A DNA stretch of 64,000 nt, from contig CM017563.1 in assembly GCA_007844125.1 (NCBI GenBank), positions 20,305,920 to 20,369,919 on the forward strand. Reading direction: 5' to 3'. Position numbers and translations under genes: made by a program. Below, one piece after another: positions 1 through 12,200 of the stretch; positions within the stretch are counted from its first letter, which is position 1; each line of letters opens with the position of its first letter. A model generated the notes under the pieces. The model was not told the DNA's origin. It was given only the letters and a program-made list of their open reading frames with translations, and made no database searches. The stretch is from Sinonovacula constricta (Eukaryota; Mollusca; Bivalvia; Cardiida; Solecurtidae).

Positions 1-380
1 AAATAACATACTAAATGCTGTGAAACAATTCTAATATTATTTTAAGGGTAAGCTGATATTTATGTTGTGTATGCATTGTGTTTATGAGAGTGACCATTAC
101 AAAAAAAGAAACCTCACACTAAATGTGTGTGTAGCAATTCTAATATTTTTTTAACAGTAAGCTGACATTTATGTTGTGTGTATGTGTTGTGTTTACGATG
201 GTGTCTGTAGCAAACAGAAACAACACACCATTCTAAATGACATTTATGTTGCATTATATGTCAAGATCTTACAATGGTGTTTGTAAAAACAAACAAAAAA
301 CAACATACTGCACATCATTTTCTTATTGTACTGTATTAGAAGCAGACATTTATGTTGTGTATATGTATTATCTGTCTTGC
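1..380. repeat. Degenerate tandem repeat, unit about 110 bp
   Basis: A TTTATGTTGTGT-like core recurs near 59, 168, 240 and 347, each followed by TG-rich sequence, a 'TACAATGGTGT'-like block and an A-rich tract. The copies are diverged and of uneven length, so this is an old tandem duplication of three to four units. No coding sequence is seen. It probably lies in a DNAH2 intron. Confidence 0.5.
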
Positions 381-877
381 TGCTTGTATAATAGTCACAA
401 TACTTATACATAATGTACATCTATACAAATACACATGTTTACAATATCAAATAAATTGCAAATTTTCTTTAACTTAATTTTCCAAAAAATCCTAACAAAA
501 CAATATAAATAACTTAAAATGATCTTTAAATACTCATGGCAATTATGTTGTCTTATGACCATATATTTCTTTTCCATTTTTGTGTTTTATCAACATATTT
601 AGTCTGATATAAACTTAGTTTGAATGCATAGAAAGAAAAGACAAATTAAGGAATCATCAATAATGAAAACAAAGACTGAAATATTCTTAACCTAAAAACA
701 CAAGGATATTTATATAACTACAGGAATGGGAATAGAATGGACCTCCATGGACACTGGGTAATTTAGAGCTAATATATCAAAATTTTATTTTAAATTTTAA
801 AAAAAGAGTTAAAATTATGACAATATGCTAAAATAATGATTTTATGCTTATTGAATAATTAAATGAACAATTAATAA
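381..877. other. AT-rich intronic stretch, nothing recognised
   Basis: Very AT-rich sequence with no open frame of note, no splice-bounded coding segment on either strand and no clear repeat. By position it belongs to the intron after the last DNAH2 exon in the window. Confidence 0.5.
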
Positions 878-1200
878 TTATATGCTTATGTTATGGCTAT
901 GTGCCTGTAATAATTATATGCTTATGTTATGCTCTGTGCCTGTAATAATTATATGCTTATGTTATGGATATGTGCCTGTAATAAGTATATGCTTATGTAT
1001 GGCTAGTGTGCCTGTAATAATTATATGCTTATGTTACAGCTATGTGCCATAATAAATATATGCTTATGTTATGGATATGTGCCTGTAATAATTATATGCT
1101 TATGTTACAGCTATGTGCCATAATAAATATATGCTTATGTTATGGATATGTGCCTGTAATAATTATATGCTTATGTTATGGATATGTGCCTGTAATAATT
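878..1200. repeat. 36-bp minisatellite, about 9 copies
   Basis: The unit is TAATAATTATATGCTTATGT followed by TATGGATATGTGCCTG. Copies start near 878, 914, 949 and onward, with single-base variants (GGCTATG, GGATATG, CAGCTATG). It is intronic with respect to DNAH2. Confidence 0.85.
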
Positions 1201-2080
1201 AAATGATAACAAAATAAAATTATAAGATGTTAATTACATTAACTAAATCATTTTCATTCAAAGCTCTTTTACTGATTTTGTCATTTATATAAATCTCAAT
1301 TTCTGACTAAAAATCCAATGTTTTGAATTTAAACATATTATATAACTTATCGAGTAAGTTTATGATACTTAAAATTATTCAATAATCTTTCTGAAATCTC
1401 TGTGAAAGTTTGTACGTCCATGTGAAGTCCATTCCTATACAAGATTGGTACTACAATCATCAACAGACGGAAATGACCATAAAGACTTGACAGACTAAAC
1501 TATATCTATACTCAATACCCCATGATCAGATGCCCCCTCTGCATCAAGATGTATTTCAATGCTATCTAGTGTATAAAAATATCCATCAACGACTCATTTT
1601 CTTTGATATATGTAAATTCTGACTTGTTAAAAGGAATTTATTTTTTGCATATATGTGTTTTATAATTTTGGTTTTCACTTAAACATTCACAAAAACAATC
1701 GATGTTAAGGAAAATTCCTGAAAAATTTGGAAATTTAGGGTATTTACTACCAAAAATGCCGAAAATTATTCTGAAGAAAACACCCACATGGTTTAAAGCA
1801 CATGTATTCTACTGGATGAACCATTAGCTATAGAAAAAAATTCTTATTAACATTATAATAAGATTTGAGCAAAAAAGCAATAAATATTCAAACCAAATGC
1901 AGAGCGACCACATCACATGTGATGAGCTTAGTGGCACACATTTATTACATGTTTTGTCCACTTTTCTCCATCCTCATTACTATCTACAACCCAGTTGTAT
2001 TATACTTCTGTAATATTGCAACAAACAGATCAATGGTCAGTTAGTGGACACATCAGTCTCAGGGTACCGATCAAATTAGA
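1201..2080. other. AT-rich intronic stretch, nothing recognised
   Basis: Read on both strands for exons and repeats. No plausible exon bounded by splice sites and no tandem or inverted structure was recognised. Confidence 0.45.
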
Positions 2081-2082
2081 CC

Positions 2083-2300
2083 AGTAAAAATGTAATCATG
2101 TTTTGACATACATTGCAGCAGCAATTTATGATCATTAATAGCAATGTCCATCTTTCTGGTGGAGGAAGACCCCAGACACGTGTCCTGGGAAGAACCACAC
2201 ATGCACCGCAAGACAGCTGGAAGACCTCACATTAAGTCCTTTGCCCCGAACGGGACTCAAACCCATGTGGTGAGAGGCTTAGCAGTCAGTGGAGTGTTTT
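2083..2300 (-). mobile_element. tRNA-derived SINE (family S3), minus orientation
   Basis: Read on the minus strand, the tRNA-like head holds a B-box-like 'GGGTTTGAGTCCC' (complement of the block near 2230-2245), followed by a body containing the complement of 'GGTGGAGGAAGACCCC' (2157-2175). The same body recurs at 2345, 3810, 9590, 12830, 51241 and 60285, so it is an interspersed family. The copy is diverged. Confidence 0.6.
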
Positions 2301-2344
2301 AACAACAGTGAGAAATGAATTAAACATAAGTGTAACTCTTTTGT

Positions 2345-2490
2345 TTTGTTTTTTTGTTACATTGCACTGACAAAATTATGGTCATATTGATTACGTCCCA
2401 GCTTATTATTGCTGGAGGAAGACTCCAAACTTAAGTCTGGGTTGAACCACCGGTGTACTGCAGGTTAGCTGAAAAATCTTCCCATACGAA
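2345..2490 (-). mobile_element. SINE S3 fragment
   Basis: Carries the family body ('CATTGCACTGACAAAATTAT', then a GCTGGAGGAAGACTCC-like block and 'GGTGTACTGCAGGTTAGCTG'). The tRNA-like head is missing or decayed on the right. It lies directly after another copy of the same family. Confidence 0.5.
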
Positions 2491-3093
2491 AATTCATGCC
2501 TCGAAAATGTAACTTTAGTTTTTAAAACTAAAATTTGAAACTAGTGTGTTAAATGGCAAATAACAGAAATTAAGAAATCAGAATTTTTGGGATGTTCAAA
2601 TTAATATGCTAATGGCTTATGCTATTTTTATTTTTTTAGTTATAGGTATGTAGACTTAAAATAAATAAATCTCAAAACATACGGCAGGAAAAAATAAACA
2701 TTCAAGAACACTCATTGAAGTGGCACCTTTGGTAAGACAAATTAAAAGTTGCAAAATAAAAAAATGTTGTTTCAACTGATGTATTATAAAAAAAAAAAAA
2801 AAAAAATAATTTTGCTATGGCATGAAAACACTATAAAATACTGTGTCTGTTATAAATTATATTTAAACAAAAATCAGATTACTTGGTAAAAAACATAAAA
2901 TCATATGTCAATAAAGAAAAAAAAATTTGTATTTATGCATTTTGTGATTGTAAAAACTTTCTAGGTCATATGGCGCCAAAAACAAAAAGGTTTAACATAA
3001 CTATGAAATAATCAGATTAAAAATAAGGATACAAGCAGGAAGAAAAAAAAAGCTTTAACAGTATAAAACTCAAGTATGTTGAACCCAACTTAC
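2491..3093. other. Intron sequence of DNAH2 with A-rich runs
   Basis: AT-rich, with a long poly-A run near 2789-2806. No exon or repeat family was recognised. It directly follows the donor site of DNAH2 coding exon 12. Confidence 0.5.
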
Positions 3094-3228
3094 CCTCTCA
3101 ATGGTGAGCGTCCATTCATGGAAAGTCTTCCTGATATATTCATCCAGGGCCATACACAGCTGCTGGTACTGCGTCATCACCTCCTTCCCTGAACCAATCG
3201 TCGGGAGGAAGAATGCTCGATCCAGGGC
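3094..3228 (-). CDS. DNAH2: DNAH2 coding exon 12
   Basis: Encodes residues about 672-716, from ALDRAFFLPTIGSGKE to FHEWTLTIER, the DHC_N1 segment that in relatives reads 'FLPxIGTGKE...'. Acceptor TTCAG and donor AGG|GTAAGT, phase 0 at both ends. No downstream exon was found between 1 and 3093, so the gene continues past the left edge. Confidence 0.9.
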
Positions 3229-6200
3229 CTGAATAATGTAATAATTACTTTAACAATGAACATTCAAAAGAATGCTTAATCTAGGTCCTAAGTCATTTAA
3301 TGAATATTTATATAATAAAGTCTCTGAAGAATGCCTGAATTATTTAATGATTATTTAAACATTGAACAATCTGAAGAATGCTGATTCTGGGCCGGAATTA
3401 TATACTGATTACTTAAGAACAAATATTTGTAAGAATGTTGGATCCAAGATCTTAATAGTGATAAGATTACTTAAACAATTGCATGTGCTTGCCCCAGGGC
3501 ATACACTATATATCATAAAGTAATAAAGCAAAAGATTTCCACCAATTATTTAACATTAACATATATACTAGAACATGTAATCACATACCATCATGCTGCG
3601 CTCAATACGTCGCTTGAGCTGCCTTGCCCAGAGGGCCTGTCCAGCAAACTTGGGGTGGGAGGAGGTCTGGGGGATGGACTTCTGTGTCAGCTCCTTCTTC
3701 ACAGCGTTCAGCTCCTCATTAAACATGTTGTACACCTCCACAGTCTTCTTGTCAATGGTCCGCTTAATGGCCTACAGGCAGGGGGAGACAATAATAGTGT
3801 TGTTTTTTTAAATATATTGCAGTGACCAATTATGAACACTTTTGCTACGTTCAGTTAGTTTGTTGGAGGACGACCCCCCAGACAAATGTCTGGGTAGAAC
3901 GACCAGTGTGCCGCAGGTCAGATGGAAGATGTTCCCACATTAAATCCTATGCCAGAACAGGACTCAAACCCTATGTTCAGTTAATATGTCGGAGGACGAC
4001 CCCCTAGACAAATGTCTGAGTAGAACTACCAGTGTGCCGCAGGTCAGATGGAAGATGTTCCCACATTAAATCCTATGCCAGAACAGGACTCAAACCCTAT
4101 GTTCAGTTAATTTGTTGGAGGACGACCCCCTAGACAAATGTCTGGGTAGAACTACCAGTGCACCGCAGGTCAGATGGAAGATGTTCCCACATTAAATCCT
4201 ATGCCAGAACAGGACTCAAACCCTATGTTCAGTTAATATGTCGGAGGACGACCCCCTAGACAAATGTCTGGGTAGAACTACCAGTGCACCGCAGGTCAGA
4301 TGGAAGATGTTCCCACATTAAATCCTTTGCCAGAACAGGACTCAAACCCTATGTTCAGTTAATATGTCGGAGGACGACCCCCTAGACAAATGTCTGGGTA
4401 GAACTACCAGTGTGCCGCAGGTCAGATGGAAGATGTTCCCTCATTAAATCCTATGCCAGAACAGGACTCAAACCCTATGTTCAGTTAATATGTCGGAGGA
4501 CGACCCCCTAGAGAAATGTCTGGGTAGAACTACCAGTGCACCGCAGGTCAGATGGAAGATGTTCCCACATTAAATCCTTTGCCAGAACAGGACTCAAACC
4601 CTATGTTCAGTTAATATGTCGGAGGACGACCCCCTAGAGAAATGTCTGGGTAGAACTACCAGTGCACCGCAGGTCAGATGGAAGATGTTCCCACATTAAA
4701 TCCTTTGCCAGAACAGGACTCAAACCCTATGTTCAGTTAATATGTCGGAGGACGACCCCCTAGACAAATGTCTGGGTAGAACTACCAGTGCACCGCAGGT
4801 CAGATGGAAGATGTTCCCACATTAAATCCTATGCCAGAACAGGACTCAAACCCTATGTTCAGTTAATATGTCGGAGGACGACCCCCTAGAGAAATGTCTG
4901 GGTAGAACTACCAGTGCACCGCAGGTCAGATGGAAGATGTTCCCACATTAAATCCTTTGCCAGAACAGGACTCAAACCCTATGTTCAGTTAATATGTCGG
5001 AGGACGACCCCCTAGACAAATGTCTGGGTAGAACTACCAGTGCACCGCAGGTCAGATGGAAGATGTTCCCTCATTAAATCCTATGCCAGAACAGGACTCA
5101 AACCCTATGTTCAGCTAATTTGTCGGAGGACGACCCCCCAGACAAATGTCTGGGTAGAACTACCAGTGTGCCGCAGGTCAGATGGAAGATGTTCCCACAT
5201 TAAATCCTATGCCAGAACAGGACTCAAACCCTATGTTCAGTTAATATGTCGGAGGACGACCCCCCAGACAAATGTCTGGGTAGAACGACCAGTGTGCCGC
5301 AGGTCAGATGGAAGATGTTCCCACATTAAATCCTTTGCCAGAACAGGACTCAAACCCTATGTTCAGTTAATATGTCGGAGGACGACCCCCTAGACAAATG
5401 TCTGGGTAGAACGACCAGTGCACCGCAGGTCAGATGGAAGATGTTCCCACATTCAATCCTATGCCAGAACAGGACTCAAACCCTATGTTCAGTTAATATG
5501 TCGGAGGACGACCCCCTAGACAAATGTCTGGGTAGAACTACCAGTGCACCGCAGGTCAGATGGAAGATGTTCCCACATTAAATCCTTTGCCAGAACAGGA
5601 CTCAAACCCTATGTTCAGTTAATATGTCGGAGGACGACCCCCCAGACAAATGTCTGGGTAGAACGACCAGTGTGCCGCAGGTCAGATGGAAGATGTTCCC
5701 TCATTAAATCCTTTGCCAGAACAGGACTCAAACCCTATGTTCAGTTAATTTGTTGGAGGACGACCCCCCAGACAAATGTCTGGGTAGAACTACCAGTGTG
5801 CCGCAGGTCAGATGGAAGACGTTCCCTCATTAAATCCAATGCCAGAACAGGACTCAAACCCTATGTTCAGTTAATATGTCGGAGGACGACCCCCTAGACA
5901 AATGTCTGGGTAGAACTACCAGTGCACCGCAGGTCAGATGGAAGATGTTCCCACATTCAATCCTATGCCAGAACAGGACTCAAACCCTATGTTCAGTTAA
6001 TTTGTCGGAGGACGACCCCCCAGACAAATGTCTGGGTAGAACTACCAGTGTGCCGCAGGTCAGATGGAAGACGTTCCCACATTAAATCCTATGCCAGAAC
6101 AGGACTCGAACCCACATATTGGGAGACTTAGCAGGACAATAATGAAATATGGGATATGGTACAGGTTCACATAGACAGAATTGAGGATCAACAATAAAGC

Positions 6201-9200
6201 AAATATGTGAATGATCAAAATCTAATATACTTGTGATGTTTCCCATCAATAAACTGTTCAATTGTCTTTTTTTCTTTAATTTCAATTTTAATTGTTAGTT
6301 TGAAGAGGGTGTTATTCTTATTTTTCAATATTTTTGTCTTCAAATTTTGAAGGTGATTTGAAAGAAACTTTTAAGGGAATTCTATGTCCTTTATGGCTTG
6401 ACAATGTATATTAAATTGTCTTGCAAAACATTTTATGCTGTGTGTGTGGATCCAACCCAATTTCTCCAGTCAAAAATCCGTTATCTTAACCCTCAACAAC
6501 AAACACAGCATTTTAAAACCAAGTTACATTTTATTCTGTGTGTGTGGATCCAACCCGATTTCTCTGGTCAAAAATTTGTTATCTTAACCCTCAACAACAG
6601 ACACTAACAGCATTTTAAAACCAAGTTACATTTTATGTTGTGTGTGGGATTCCAACCTGATTTCTCTAGTCAAAAATCTGTTATCTTAACTCTCAACCAC
6701 AGACACTCAGAGCATTTTAAAACCAAGTTACCGATTCTATGTATCACAACTGCTAGAATCAACTGAACACTCCAAATATCTTAAGATATCAAAACCTGTT
6801 ACAACAGCCTAGCTCACTGAAAAAAAAAAACAAGTTTATACATGACTTACCTCCCTGCTAGACAGATGCATGAAGATATCAAGCAGTTCCACACCAGACT
6901 CTACTGTGGTTACCGTGTCAAACGCTGACGTGATCACATTCTGCATCATTACTTCCAGATCCTTGACACCGCCACGGAATCTGACACATATTATAAATAA
7001 AGTTCAGAGAATTTGAAAGACTACAAACATTTTAAGACAGAAGGTCATGAAACTTAAAGATTTCACAGGGCCTGGTTCTAACTTACACCAAATTAAAGGT
7101 CACAGACTGGATAATAAAAAGATACAATAAGTCTAATTAATTAGGACTTTTTTTGTCTTTCTACAAAGATATGATAATTTTATTCCTAGTTCTTCAACAC
7201 AGTGTCCTTATTGCAATTTTTCAAGTTTTGGGGAAGAAAAATTCAACTCTATTAAATCTTCATAAAAATATTTAACATGTTTTATTAATGAACACAAAGT
7301 CCTGTAATCTTCAGTAAATTTTAAAATCTAGGTCCTTTATCATTTTTACCTGTTGTAATCATCGTGCCATGATGTGGCCTTGACATCTAGGATGATTTTC
7401 TTCACATTCCTCAATAGATTGAGGTTCTTCTCAAATGTCGTCTCAATCTCTGTCAGGCCTCGGACAATCTCAGGACCCTTCTGTCCAGCAAAATGTGGCA
7501 TCTCTGTCTTGCTGCCCTCCTCGCGCCGGGCAAAATGGATCTGAGCATGACACACCTGGGAGAAAATAGGTCAAACAGTGGTTATTTTTGTTTAAATGTG
7601 GTATCCAGCAGTCTGCCTACATCTTGTATATGTAACAATATTAGTAAATGAGAACAATTGGGATTCCTGCTAAAATAGACATTGACTTCACAGCGGATGA
7701 CATGGATGACTAAATATTAGTGGTCACATAGTTTTCTTGATTTAAAAATAGCTAACTGTGCAGCATGGCTCAGTTAGGAAATACATGTTTGTAATGATGA
7801 TTTTGGTGTTATGGTTCACTTTTCTGACAGGTGTAGGACATAAATAAACAGCATTTTACGAGATCTGTTTGTATAACAATGGTTTACTAAGAGGTATGAT
7901 GAAAATATTTTTGGTCCAAACTGTCAGATACCACCTTTAAGAACTGAATGTAGTAAAGTTCAAGATTTTGTGAGCAACTGATAGGCATTCTTTGTTGTTT
8001 GCTTACCTTTAAAGGGGGGAATAAGTACTTGCTAGAGATCAATCAGCAAATAGGGTGCTGACTTAGCTGAATCTACACAATTTGCTTTTTGCCCGGTAAA
8101 AATAAATGTTTTATGTCATAAAGTCGATACAATACAGAAAATGAATTCTCAGAACTTAGTGAGCTCCCTGCTGGGAGCTGCCTGTTCTTGATTGAACCTG
8201 TTTGGTTCTGGGTCTCTAGCAATATATTCAGGTGCCTTTTCATGGAAATGTAAGAAGGTAAGTAGAAATTAGTTTAGGTTATAAAGTTATGTGGCAAGCT
8301 AAGAGATATGTTTATGTTAACTGGGTTTATTGTCCCACCAACAGTATTTTAGTTATATGGAGACGGTGTCCACTTAAAATATAGTGCTGCCTTCACTGCG
8401 TATAGCATGCTGTGAACACCATGCATGATGCCACCCCCAGTCACATTATCCTGACACTGGGTCAACCAGTTGTGGAACTGCCCTTATATTTGGTTGAGCA
8501 TAAGCAAGGGAGCTATACCACTACCATTTTTAACCACTTTGGAATGTCGCGGCCCTGGATCAAACCAGGGCCTCCCATACCTGGAGCCGACGGTCTACTG
8601 ATTGCACTACAAGGCCCAGTCTAAGGTTATATTCTTATATGGTAATGAGGTTACCTCCAGTCCTCTGACTTCTATTAAAATCCACTTAAGATGTTGTATG
8701 ACCATAAACAGTCCTTCAGACTTTTTCTGAAATGGTACCCTGAATTCTAAAGAGCAAAGAGATGTATCAAAGTTTAACAAAAATATTTTGTTTTTTATAA
8801 AATTGAAATTTTTATTAAAACTGAAGACACAATTGAAAGATTTTCTTTTTAGTTCTGTGAATAGCAAAGTACAGTAAAACTTTGCTAGAGGACCAACTCA
8901 CTAAATGAGACACCCTGCTAAAAGGGATACTTTTCTTCAAAACAGTTTTTTTCTCATATATATTTCATTGAGCTCTACCCCAGGAAAGAGGACCACCTTG
9001 CTACCGGGGATATGGGATGCTTATTACAGAATCAAGCATCAGAAATCACATATTTTTTAATCTCCAAAACTAGAGACACCACTGTAATAATAACAGTACA
9101 AAAAGTACATTACCTCTTGCAGGTCCTTGCATCTTTGTACGAAGGCATCAACCTGAGCGAAGATGCTACTCTTGTCAAGGACCCAGCCTACTGATGAGAA

Positions 9201-12200
9201 CTTGTGGTGGATCTTGGCAGTCTGTATGGATAGAACACAAATGTTATGCAATGCCATGTAAAATGTTACATGTTTTTCAGATCACAGTAACCTCTGCCAA
9301 CAGAAAGGAAAGTCATCAATAGGCTTTACAAGTGAAGAGTTCAGCTATATTATAATATTTCGATGAAGTTGTTTTTTAAATTGGTATACCATAATGGTTT
9401 TATTATTAAGCCTAAGGAATGCTTACATTTTAAAAATAATTTTGTTTTTATTTTCTTAGATTTTAATGATAAAGGACATTTTCATATTGATATAAATATT
9501 GATATCAACAAGAAAAGTTTTCGCAATGGTAACATGCTTTTCAAGTTGGCACTGATTACTGTACAGTGAAACTGGTCATGTCGGTGATATCCAGCTAATT
9601 ATTATTATTGGAGGAAGACCCCACATGAAAATTTTTGGCCTGACCAGGACTTGAACCTGTGACTGCTGGACTGAGAAGTTACAAGTCAGCAACTCTAACG
9701 GCTCAGCCACAGGTGCCTGCTAACTAAAGCTCTTTATTAATACTACATATGTGATAAGATTCTTGCAAGCTTTTGGATGAAAGTTTGCCAGACAACAGTA
9801 GATTGCATGACCCACCTTGTTGTAGATTTCTTTCCAGGCCTCACAACACTCGATGCACTCATTGAGAGACTTGAGGCCGCTCTGCACGTAGCCATCAAAG
9901 ATTTTATCCAGGTTAATCTCCTGGCAGCATCGTCGGATGATCTCGTTACTCAACTGTAGAGAAAGTGAAGGTTAGTAAACAGATGAACAAATTTTACAGT
10001 ATTCTAAGACATTAAGTTGAAAGGATAATATCGAAGAGGATTTTGTTTTTGAAATTATCATCAATTTGTACTATCAAATAATTTTGGGATTGTTCTTTAA
10101 AAAATTAATAAAAGAAAATATTAATAAAAAATTTATGAAACAATTTAATATTTAATTAATTAAAACAATATTTAAATAAAATACAAGTTCGGCTTTTCAA
10201 TAAGTTTTAGAATACATTTATATACATATTGTCAAATGAGGCATAGAATGTCATGTTAAGTTAAAAATTGTCATATAAACTATGGCAAAGTCAATAAATA
10301 TCTTTTGATTCAATACTTTATTCATTAAGCAAATGACACTAAGGATTGAATAGTGTATTGGTTAAAAGCCACCAATACTTCATTAGACTCTTGTAACTGC
10401 TATTCTTCAATAACACCAGTTCAAGTCTAGAGGTGAGCATGCATGGCCCAGATGTTGACCTCGAACCCAAGGGTTTCTGGTTTTAGGCCCGTATTCACCA
10501 AATATTCTTAAGTAAGAATTGCTCAAGTCATGGACTTTAGTCCATAATATCTTCATTATGTATTTAGCTACATATCTGTATTTTTGCATGATTCTTTAAC
10601 TTTGCTACTTTGAGCTTAAAATCACATTGTAATTTGATGAATAAGCTTATTTTTGTTGGTATGAAAATTGTGACCTGGGCTTGAGTCATGACTTAGGATT
10701 AAGAATGGTTGGTGAATACGGACTTAAACCTCATACCAACAACTAGATTTGAGTACATTAACTTCTTAACATCCAAGGAAATTACTACTTGAGTACCGAT
10801 CCTATCCAGGAAGTTGAAGTGAAGAGTGATTTGTAAAAGATTAAAGAAAATATAAGACTATGAACAGAGAGGCTTTACCTAAAATGAGTCTAAAGGTGAA
10901 CAGCTACTCTGGCAAACCTACCTTCTTTAGGATACCCGTGAGTCTCTCTCGTGTCTTGTAGAACTCAGAGTTGACCCAGATCATACGGATCAGGTTAAGG
11001 ATCTTGGGGATCATGCCAGGTATCTGTGCAGGCCGTCCCTCTGCCAGCTCATAACATGGGTCCTGCAGCACCATCAGGAACTTGAGGTTGCTCTCGGCCT
11101 GGCGAGAACCCTCCTGTAGGCGTGGAAAATAAAGGATATGTATCAAGGCTGTATAAGATCATCAAATGCATAGAGTAAATTTCTCAGGTGGGAGAACAGC
11201 AAGATATTAACAAAAGTGTACTCAAAGTATAGTCTTAATTTTGAAGCCATTAGAAGACAATCTAAACATGAATAGTCATGTCTTTTTAATGTGAATAGTG
11301 ACAATCTAAACATGAATAGTCATGTAGTTTAAATGTGAATAGGTTAAGTCTGAGACATAAATTAGAACTGTCCTTCCTACTAAAGATTTATTGTTTATTA
11401 TGTGAATGTACATAAATTTGCTCTTTTCTAAATAATTGAAGTGGTGCCAAGCCAGCAGAATTAGAATTAAACTTCATCTTGGATAACTTATATAATTAGC
11501 TACTTGAACAGGTCATGCATCCTTAACTTTTTTAACAAGGTAGCCTGAGGAACTATCTCATTCTCTAACCAAATAGTCCTCCAAATTATTTTTTTAATGT
11601 TGTATTTGTGAAAAAAAAATTGCATGTACACATAAATTTAAGTAGAAATATTAATTCAAGTACCCTGGTACTCATTGATATTTAAATGTGTGTTTAATGA
11701 TAGTATGACAGACACTGGAATGGTATAAATACTAAATAAAACATGACTAAAGGGCTAGGGCTAGTGATAAGGGTTTTATTCTGGTATAAAAAGTAAGGAA
11801 GAAGACTTTCAACATTGAACTCTACTTTGAATCTGTTTTTAAACAAAAATTAAAAATGATTAAATAAAAAAAAGAAAGAAAAATATTTTTGATTTATAGA
11901 TCATAATTAAATACAAAGACAACAGAAAAAGAACAACACAGTTTATACTTTAGAAATAACATTTTTTTTACCTTGATTTGACTGGAGAGTTTCCGGAAAG
12001 GCACCACATAGGATGACTTGGCCAATTCAAGGACCTGCTCGATCTTCTTGACGCCCGGTTTGTCGAGCTGTGTGCTGATGCCCGACAGATCTTGACATCG
12101 GTTCTTCCAGAACTCAATCTCTTCCAGTGGCCCAGATGTCTCGGCCATCTCAAATGCATCTTGGGTGTTGAGGACCTCTTTTATTTGTCGGGCCCAGTGA

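Noticed and set aside
5040..5897. 117-codon open frames
   Set aside because: 126-bp satellite units (42 codons) derived from a SINE, not coding.
8871..8935. Fourth MITE family starting with ACAGTAAAA, echoed at 41234
   Set aside because: The two sites share only about 12 bases at the start and no matching right end was found.
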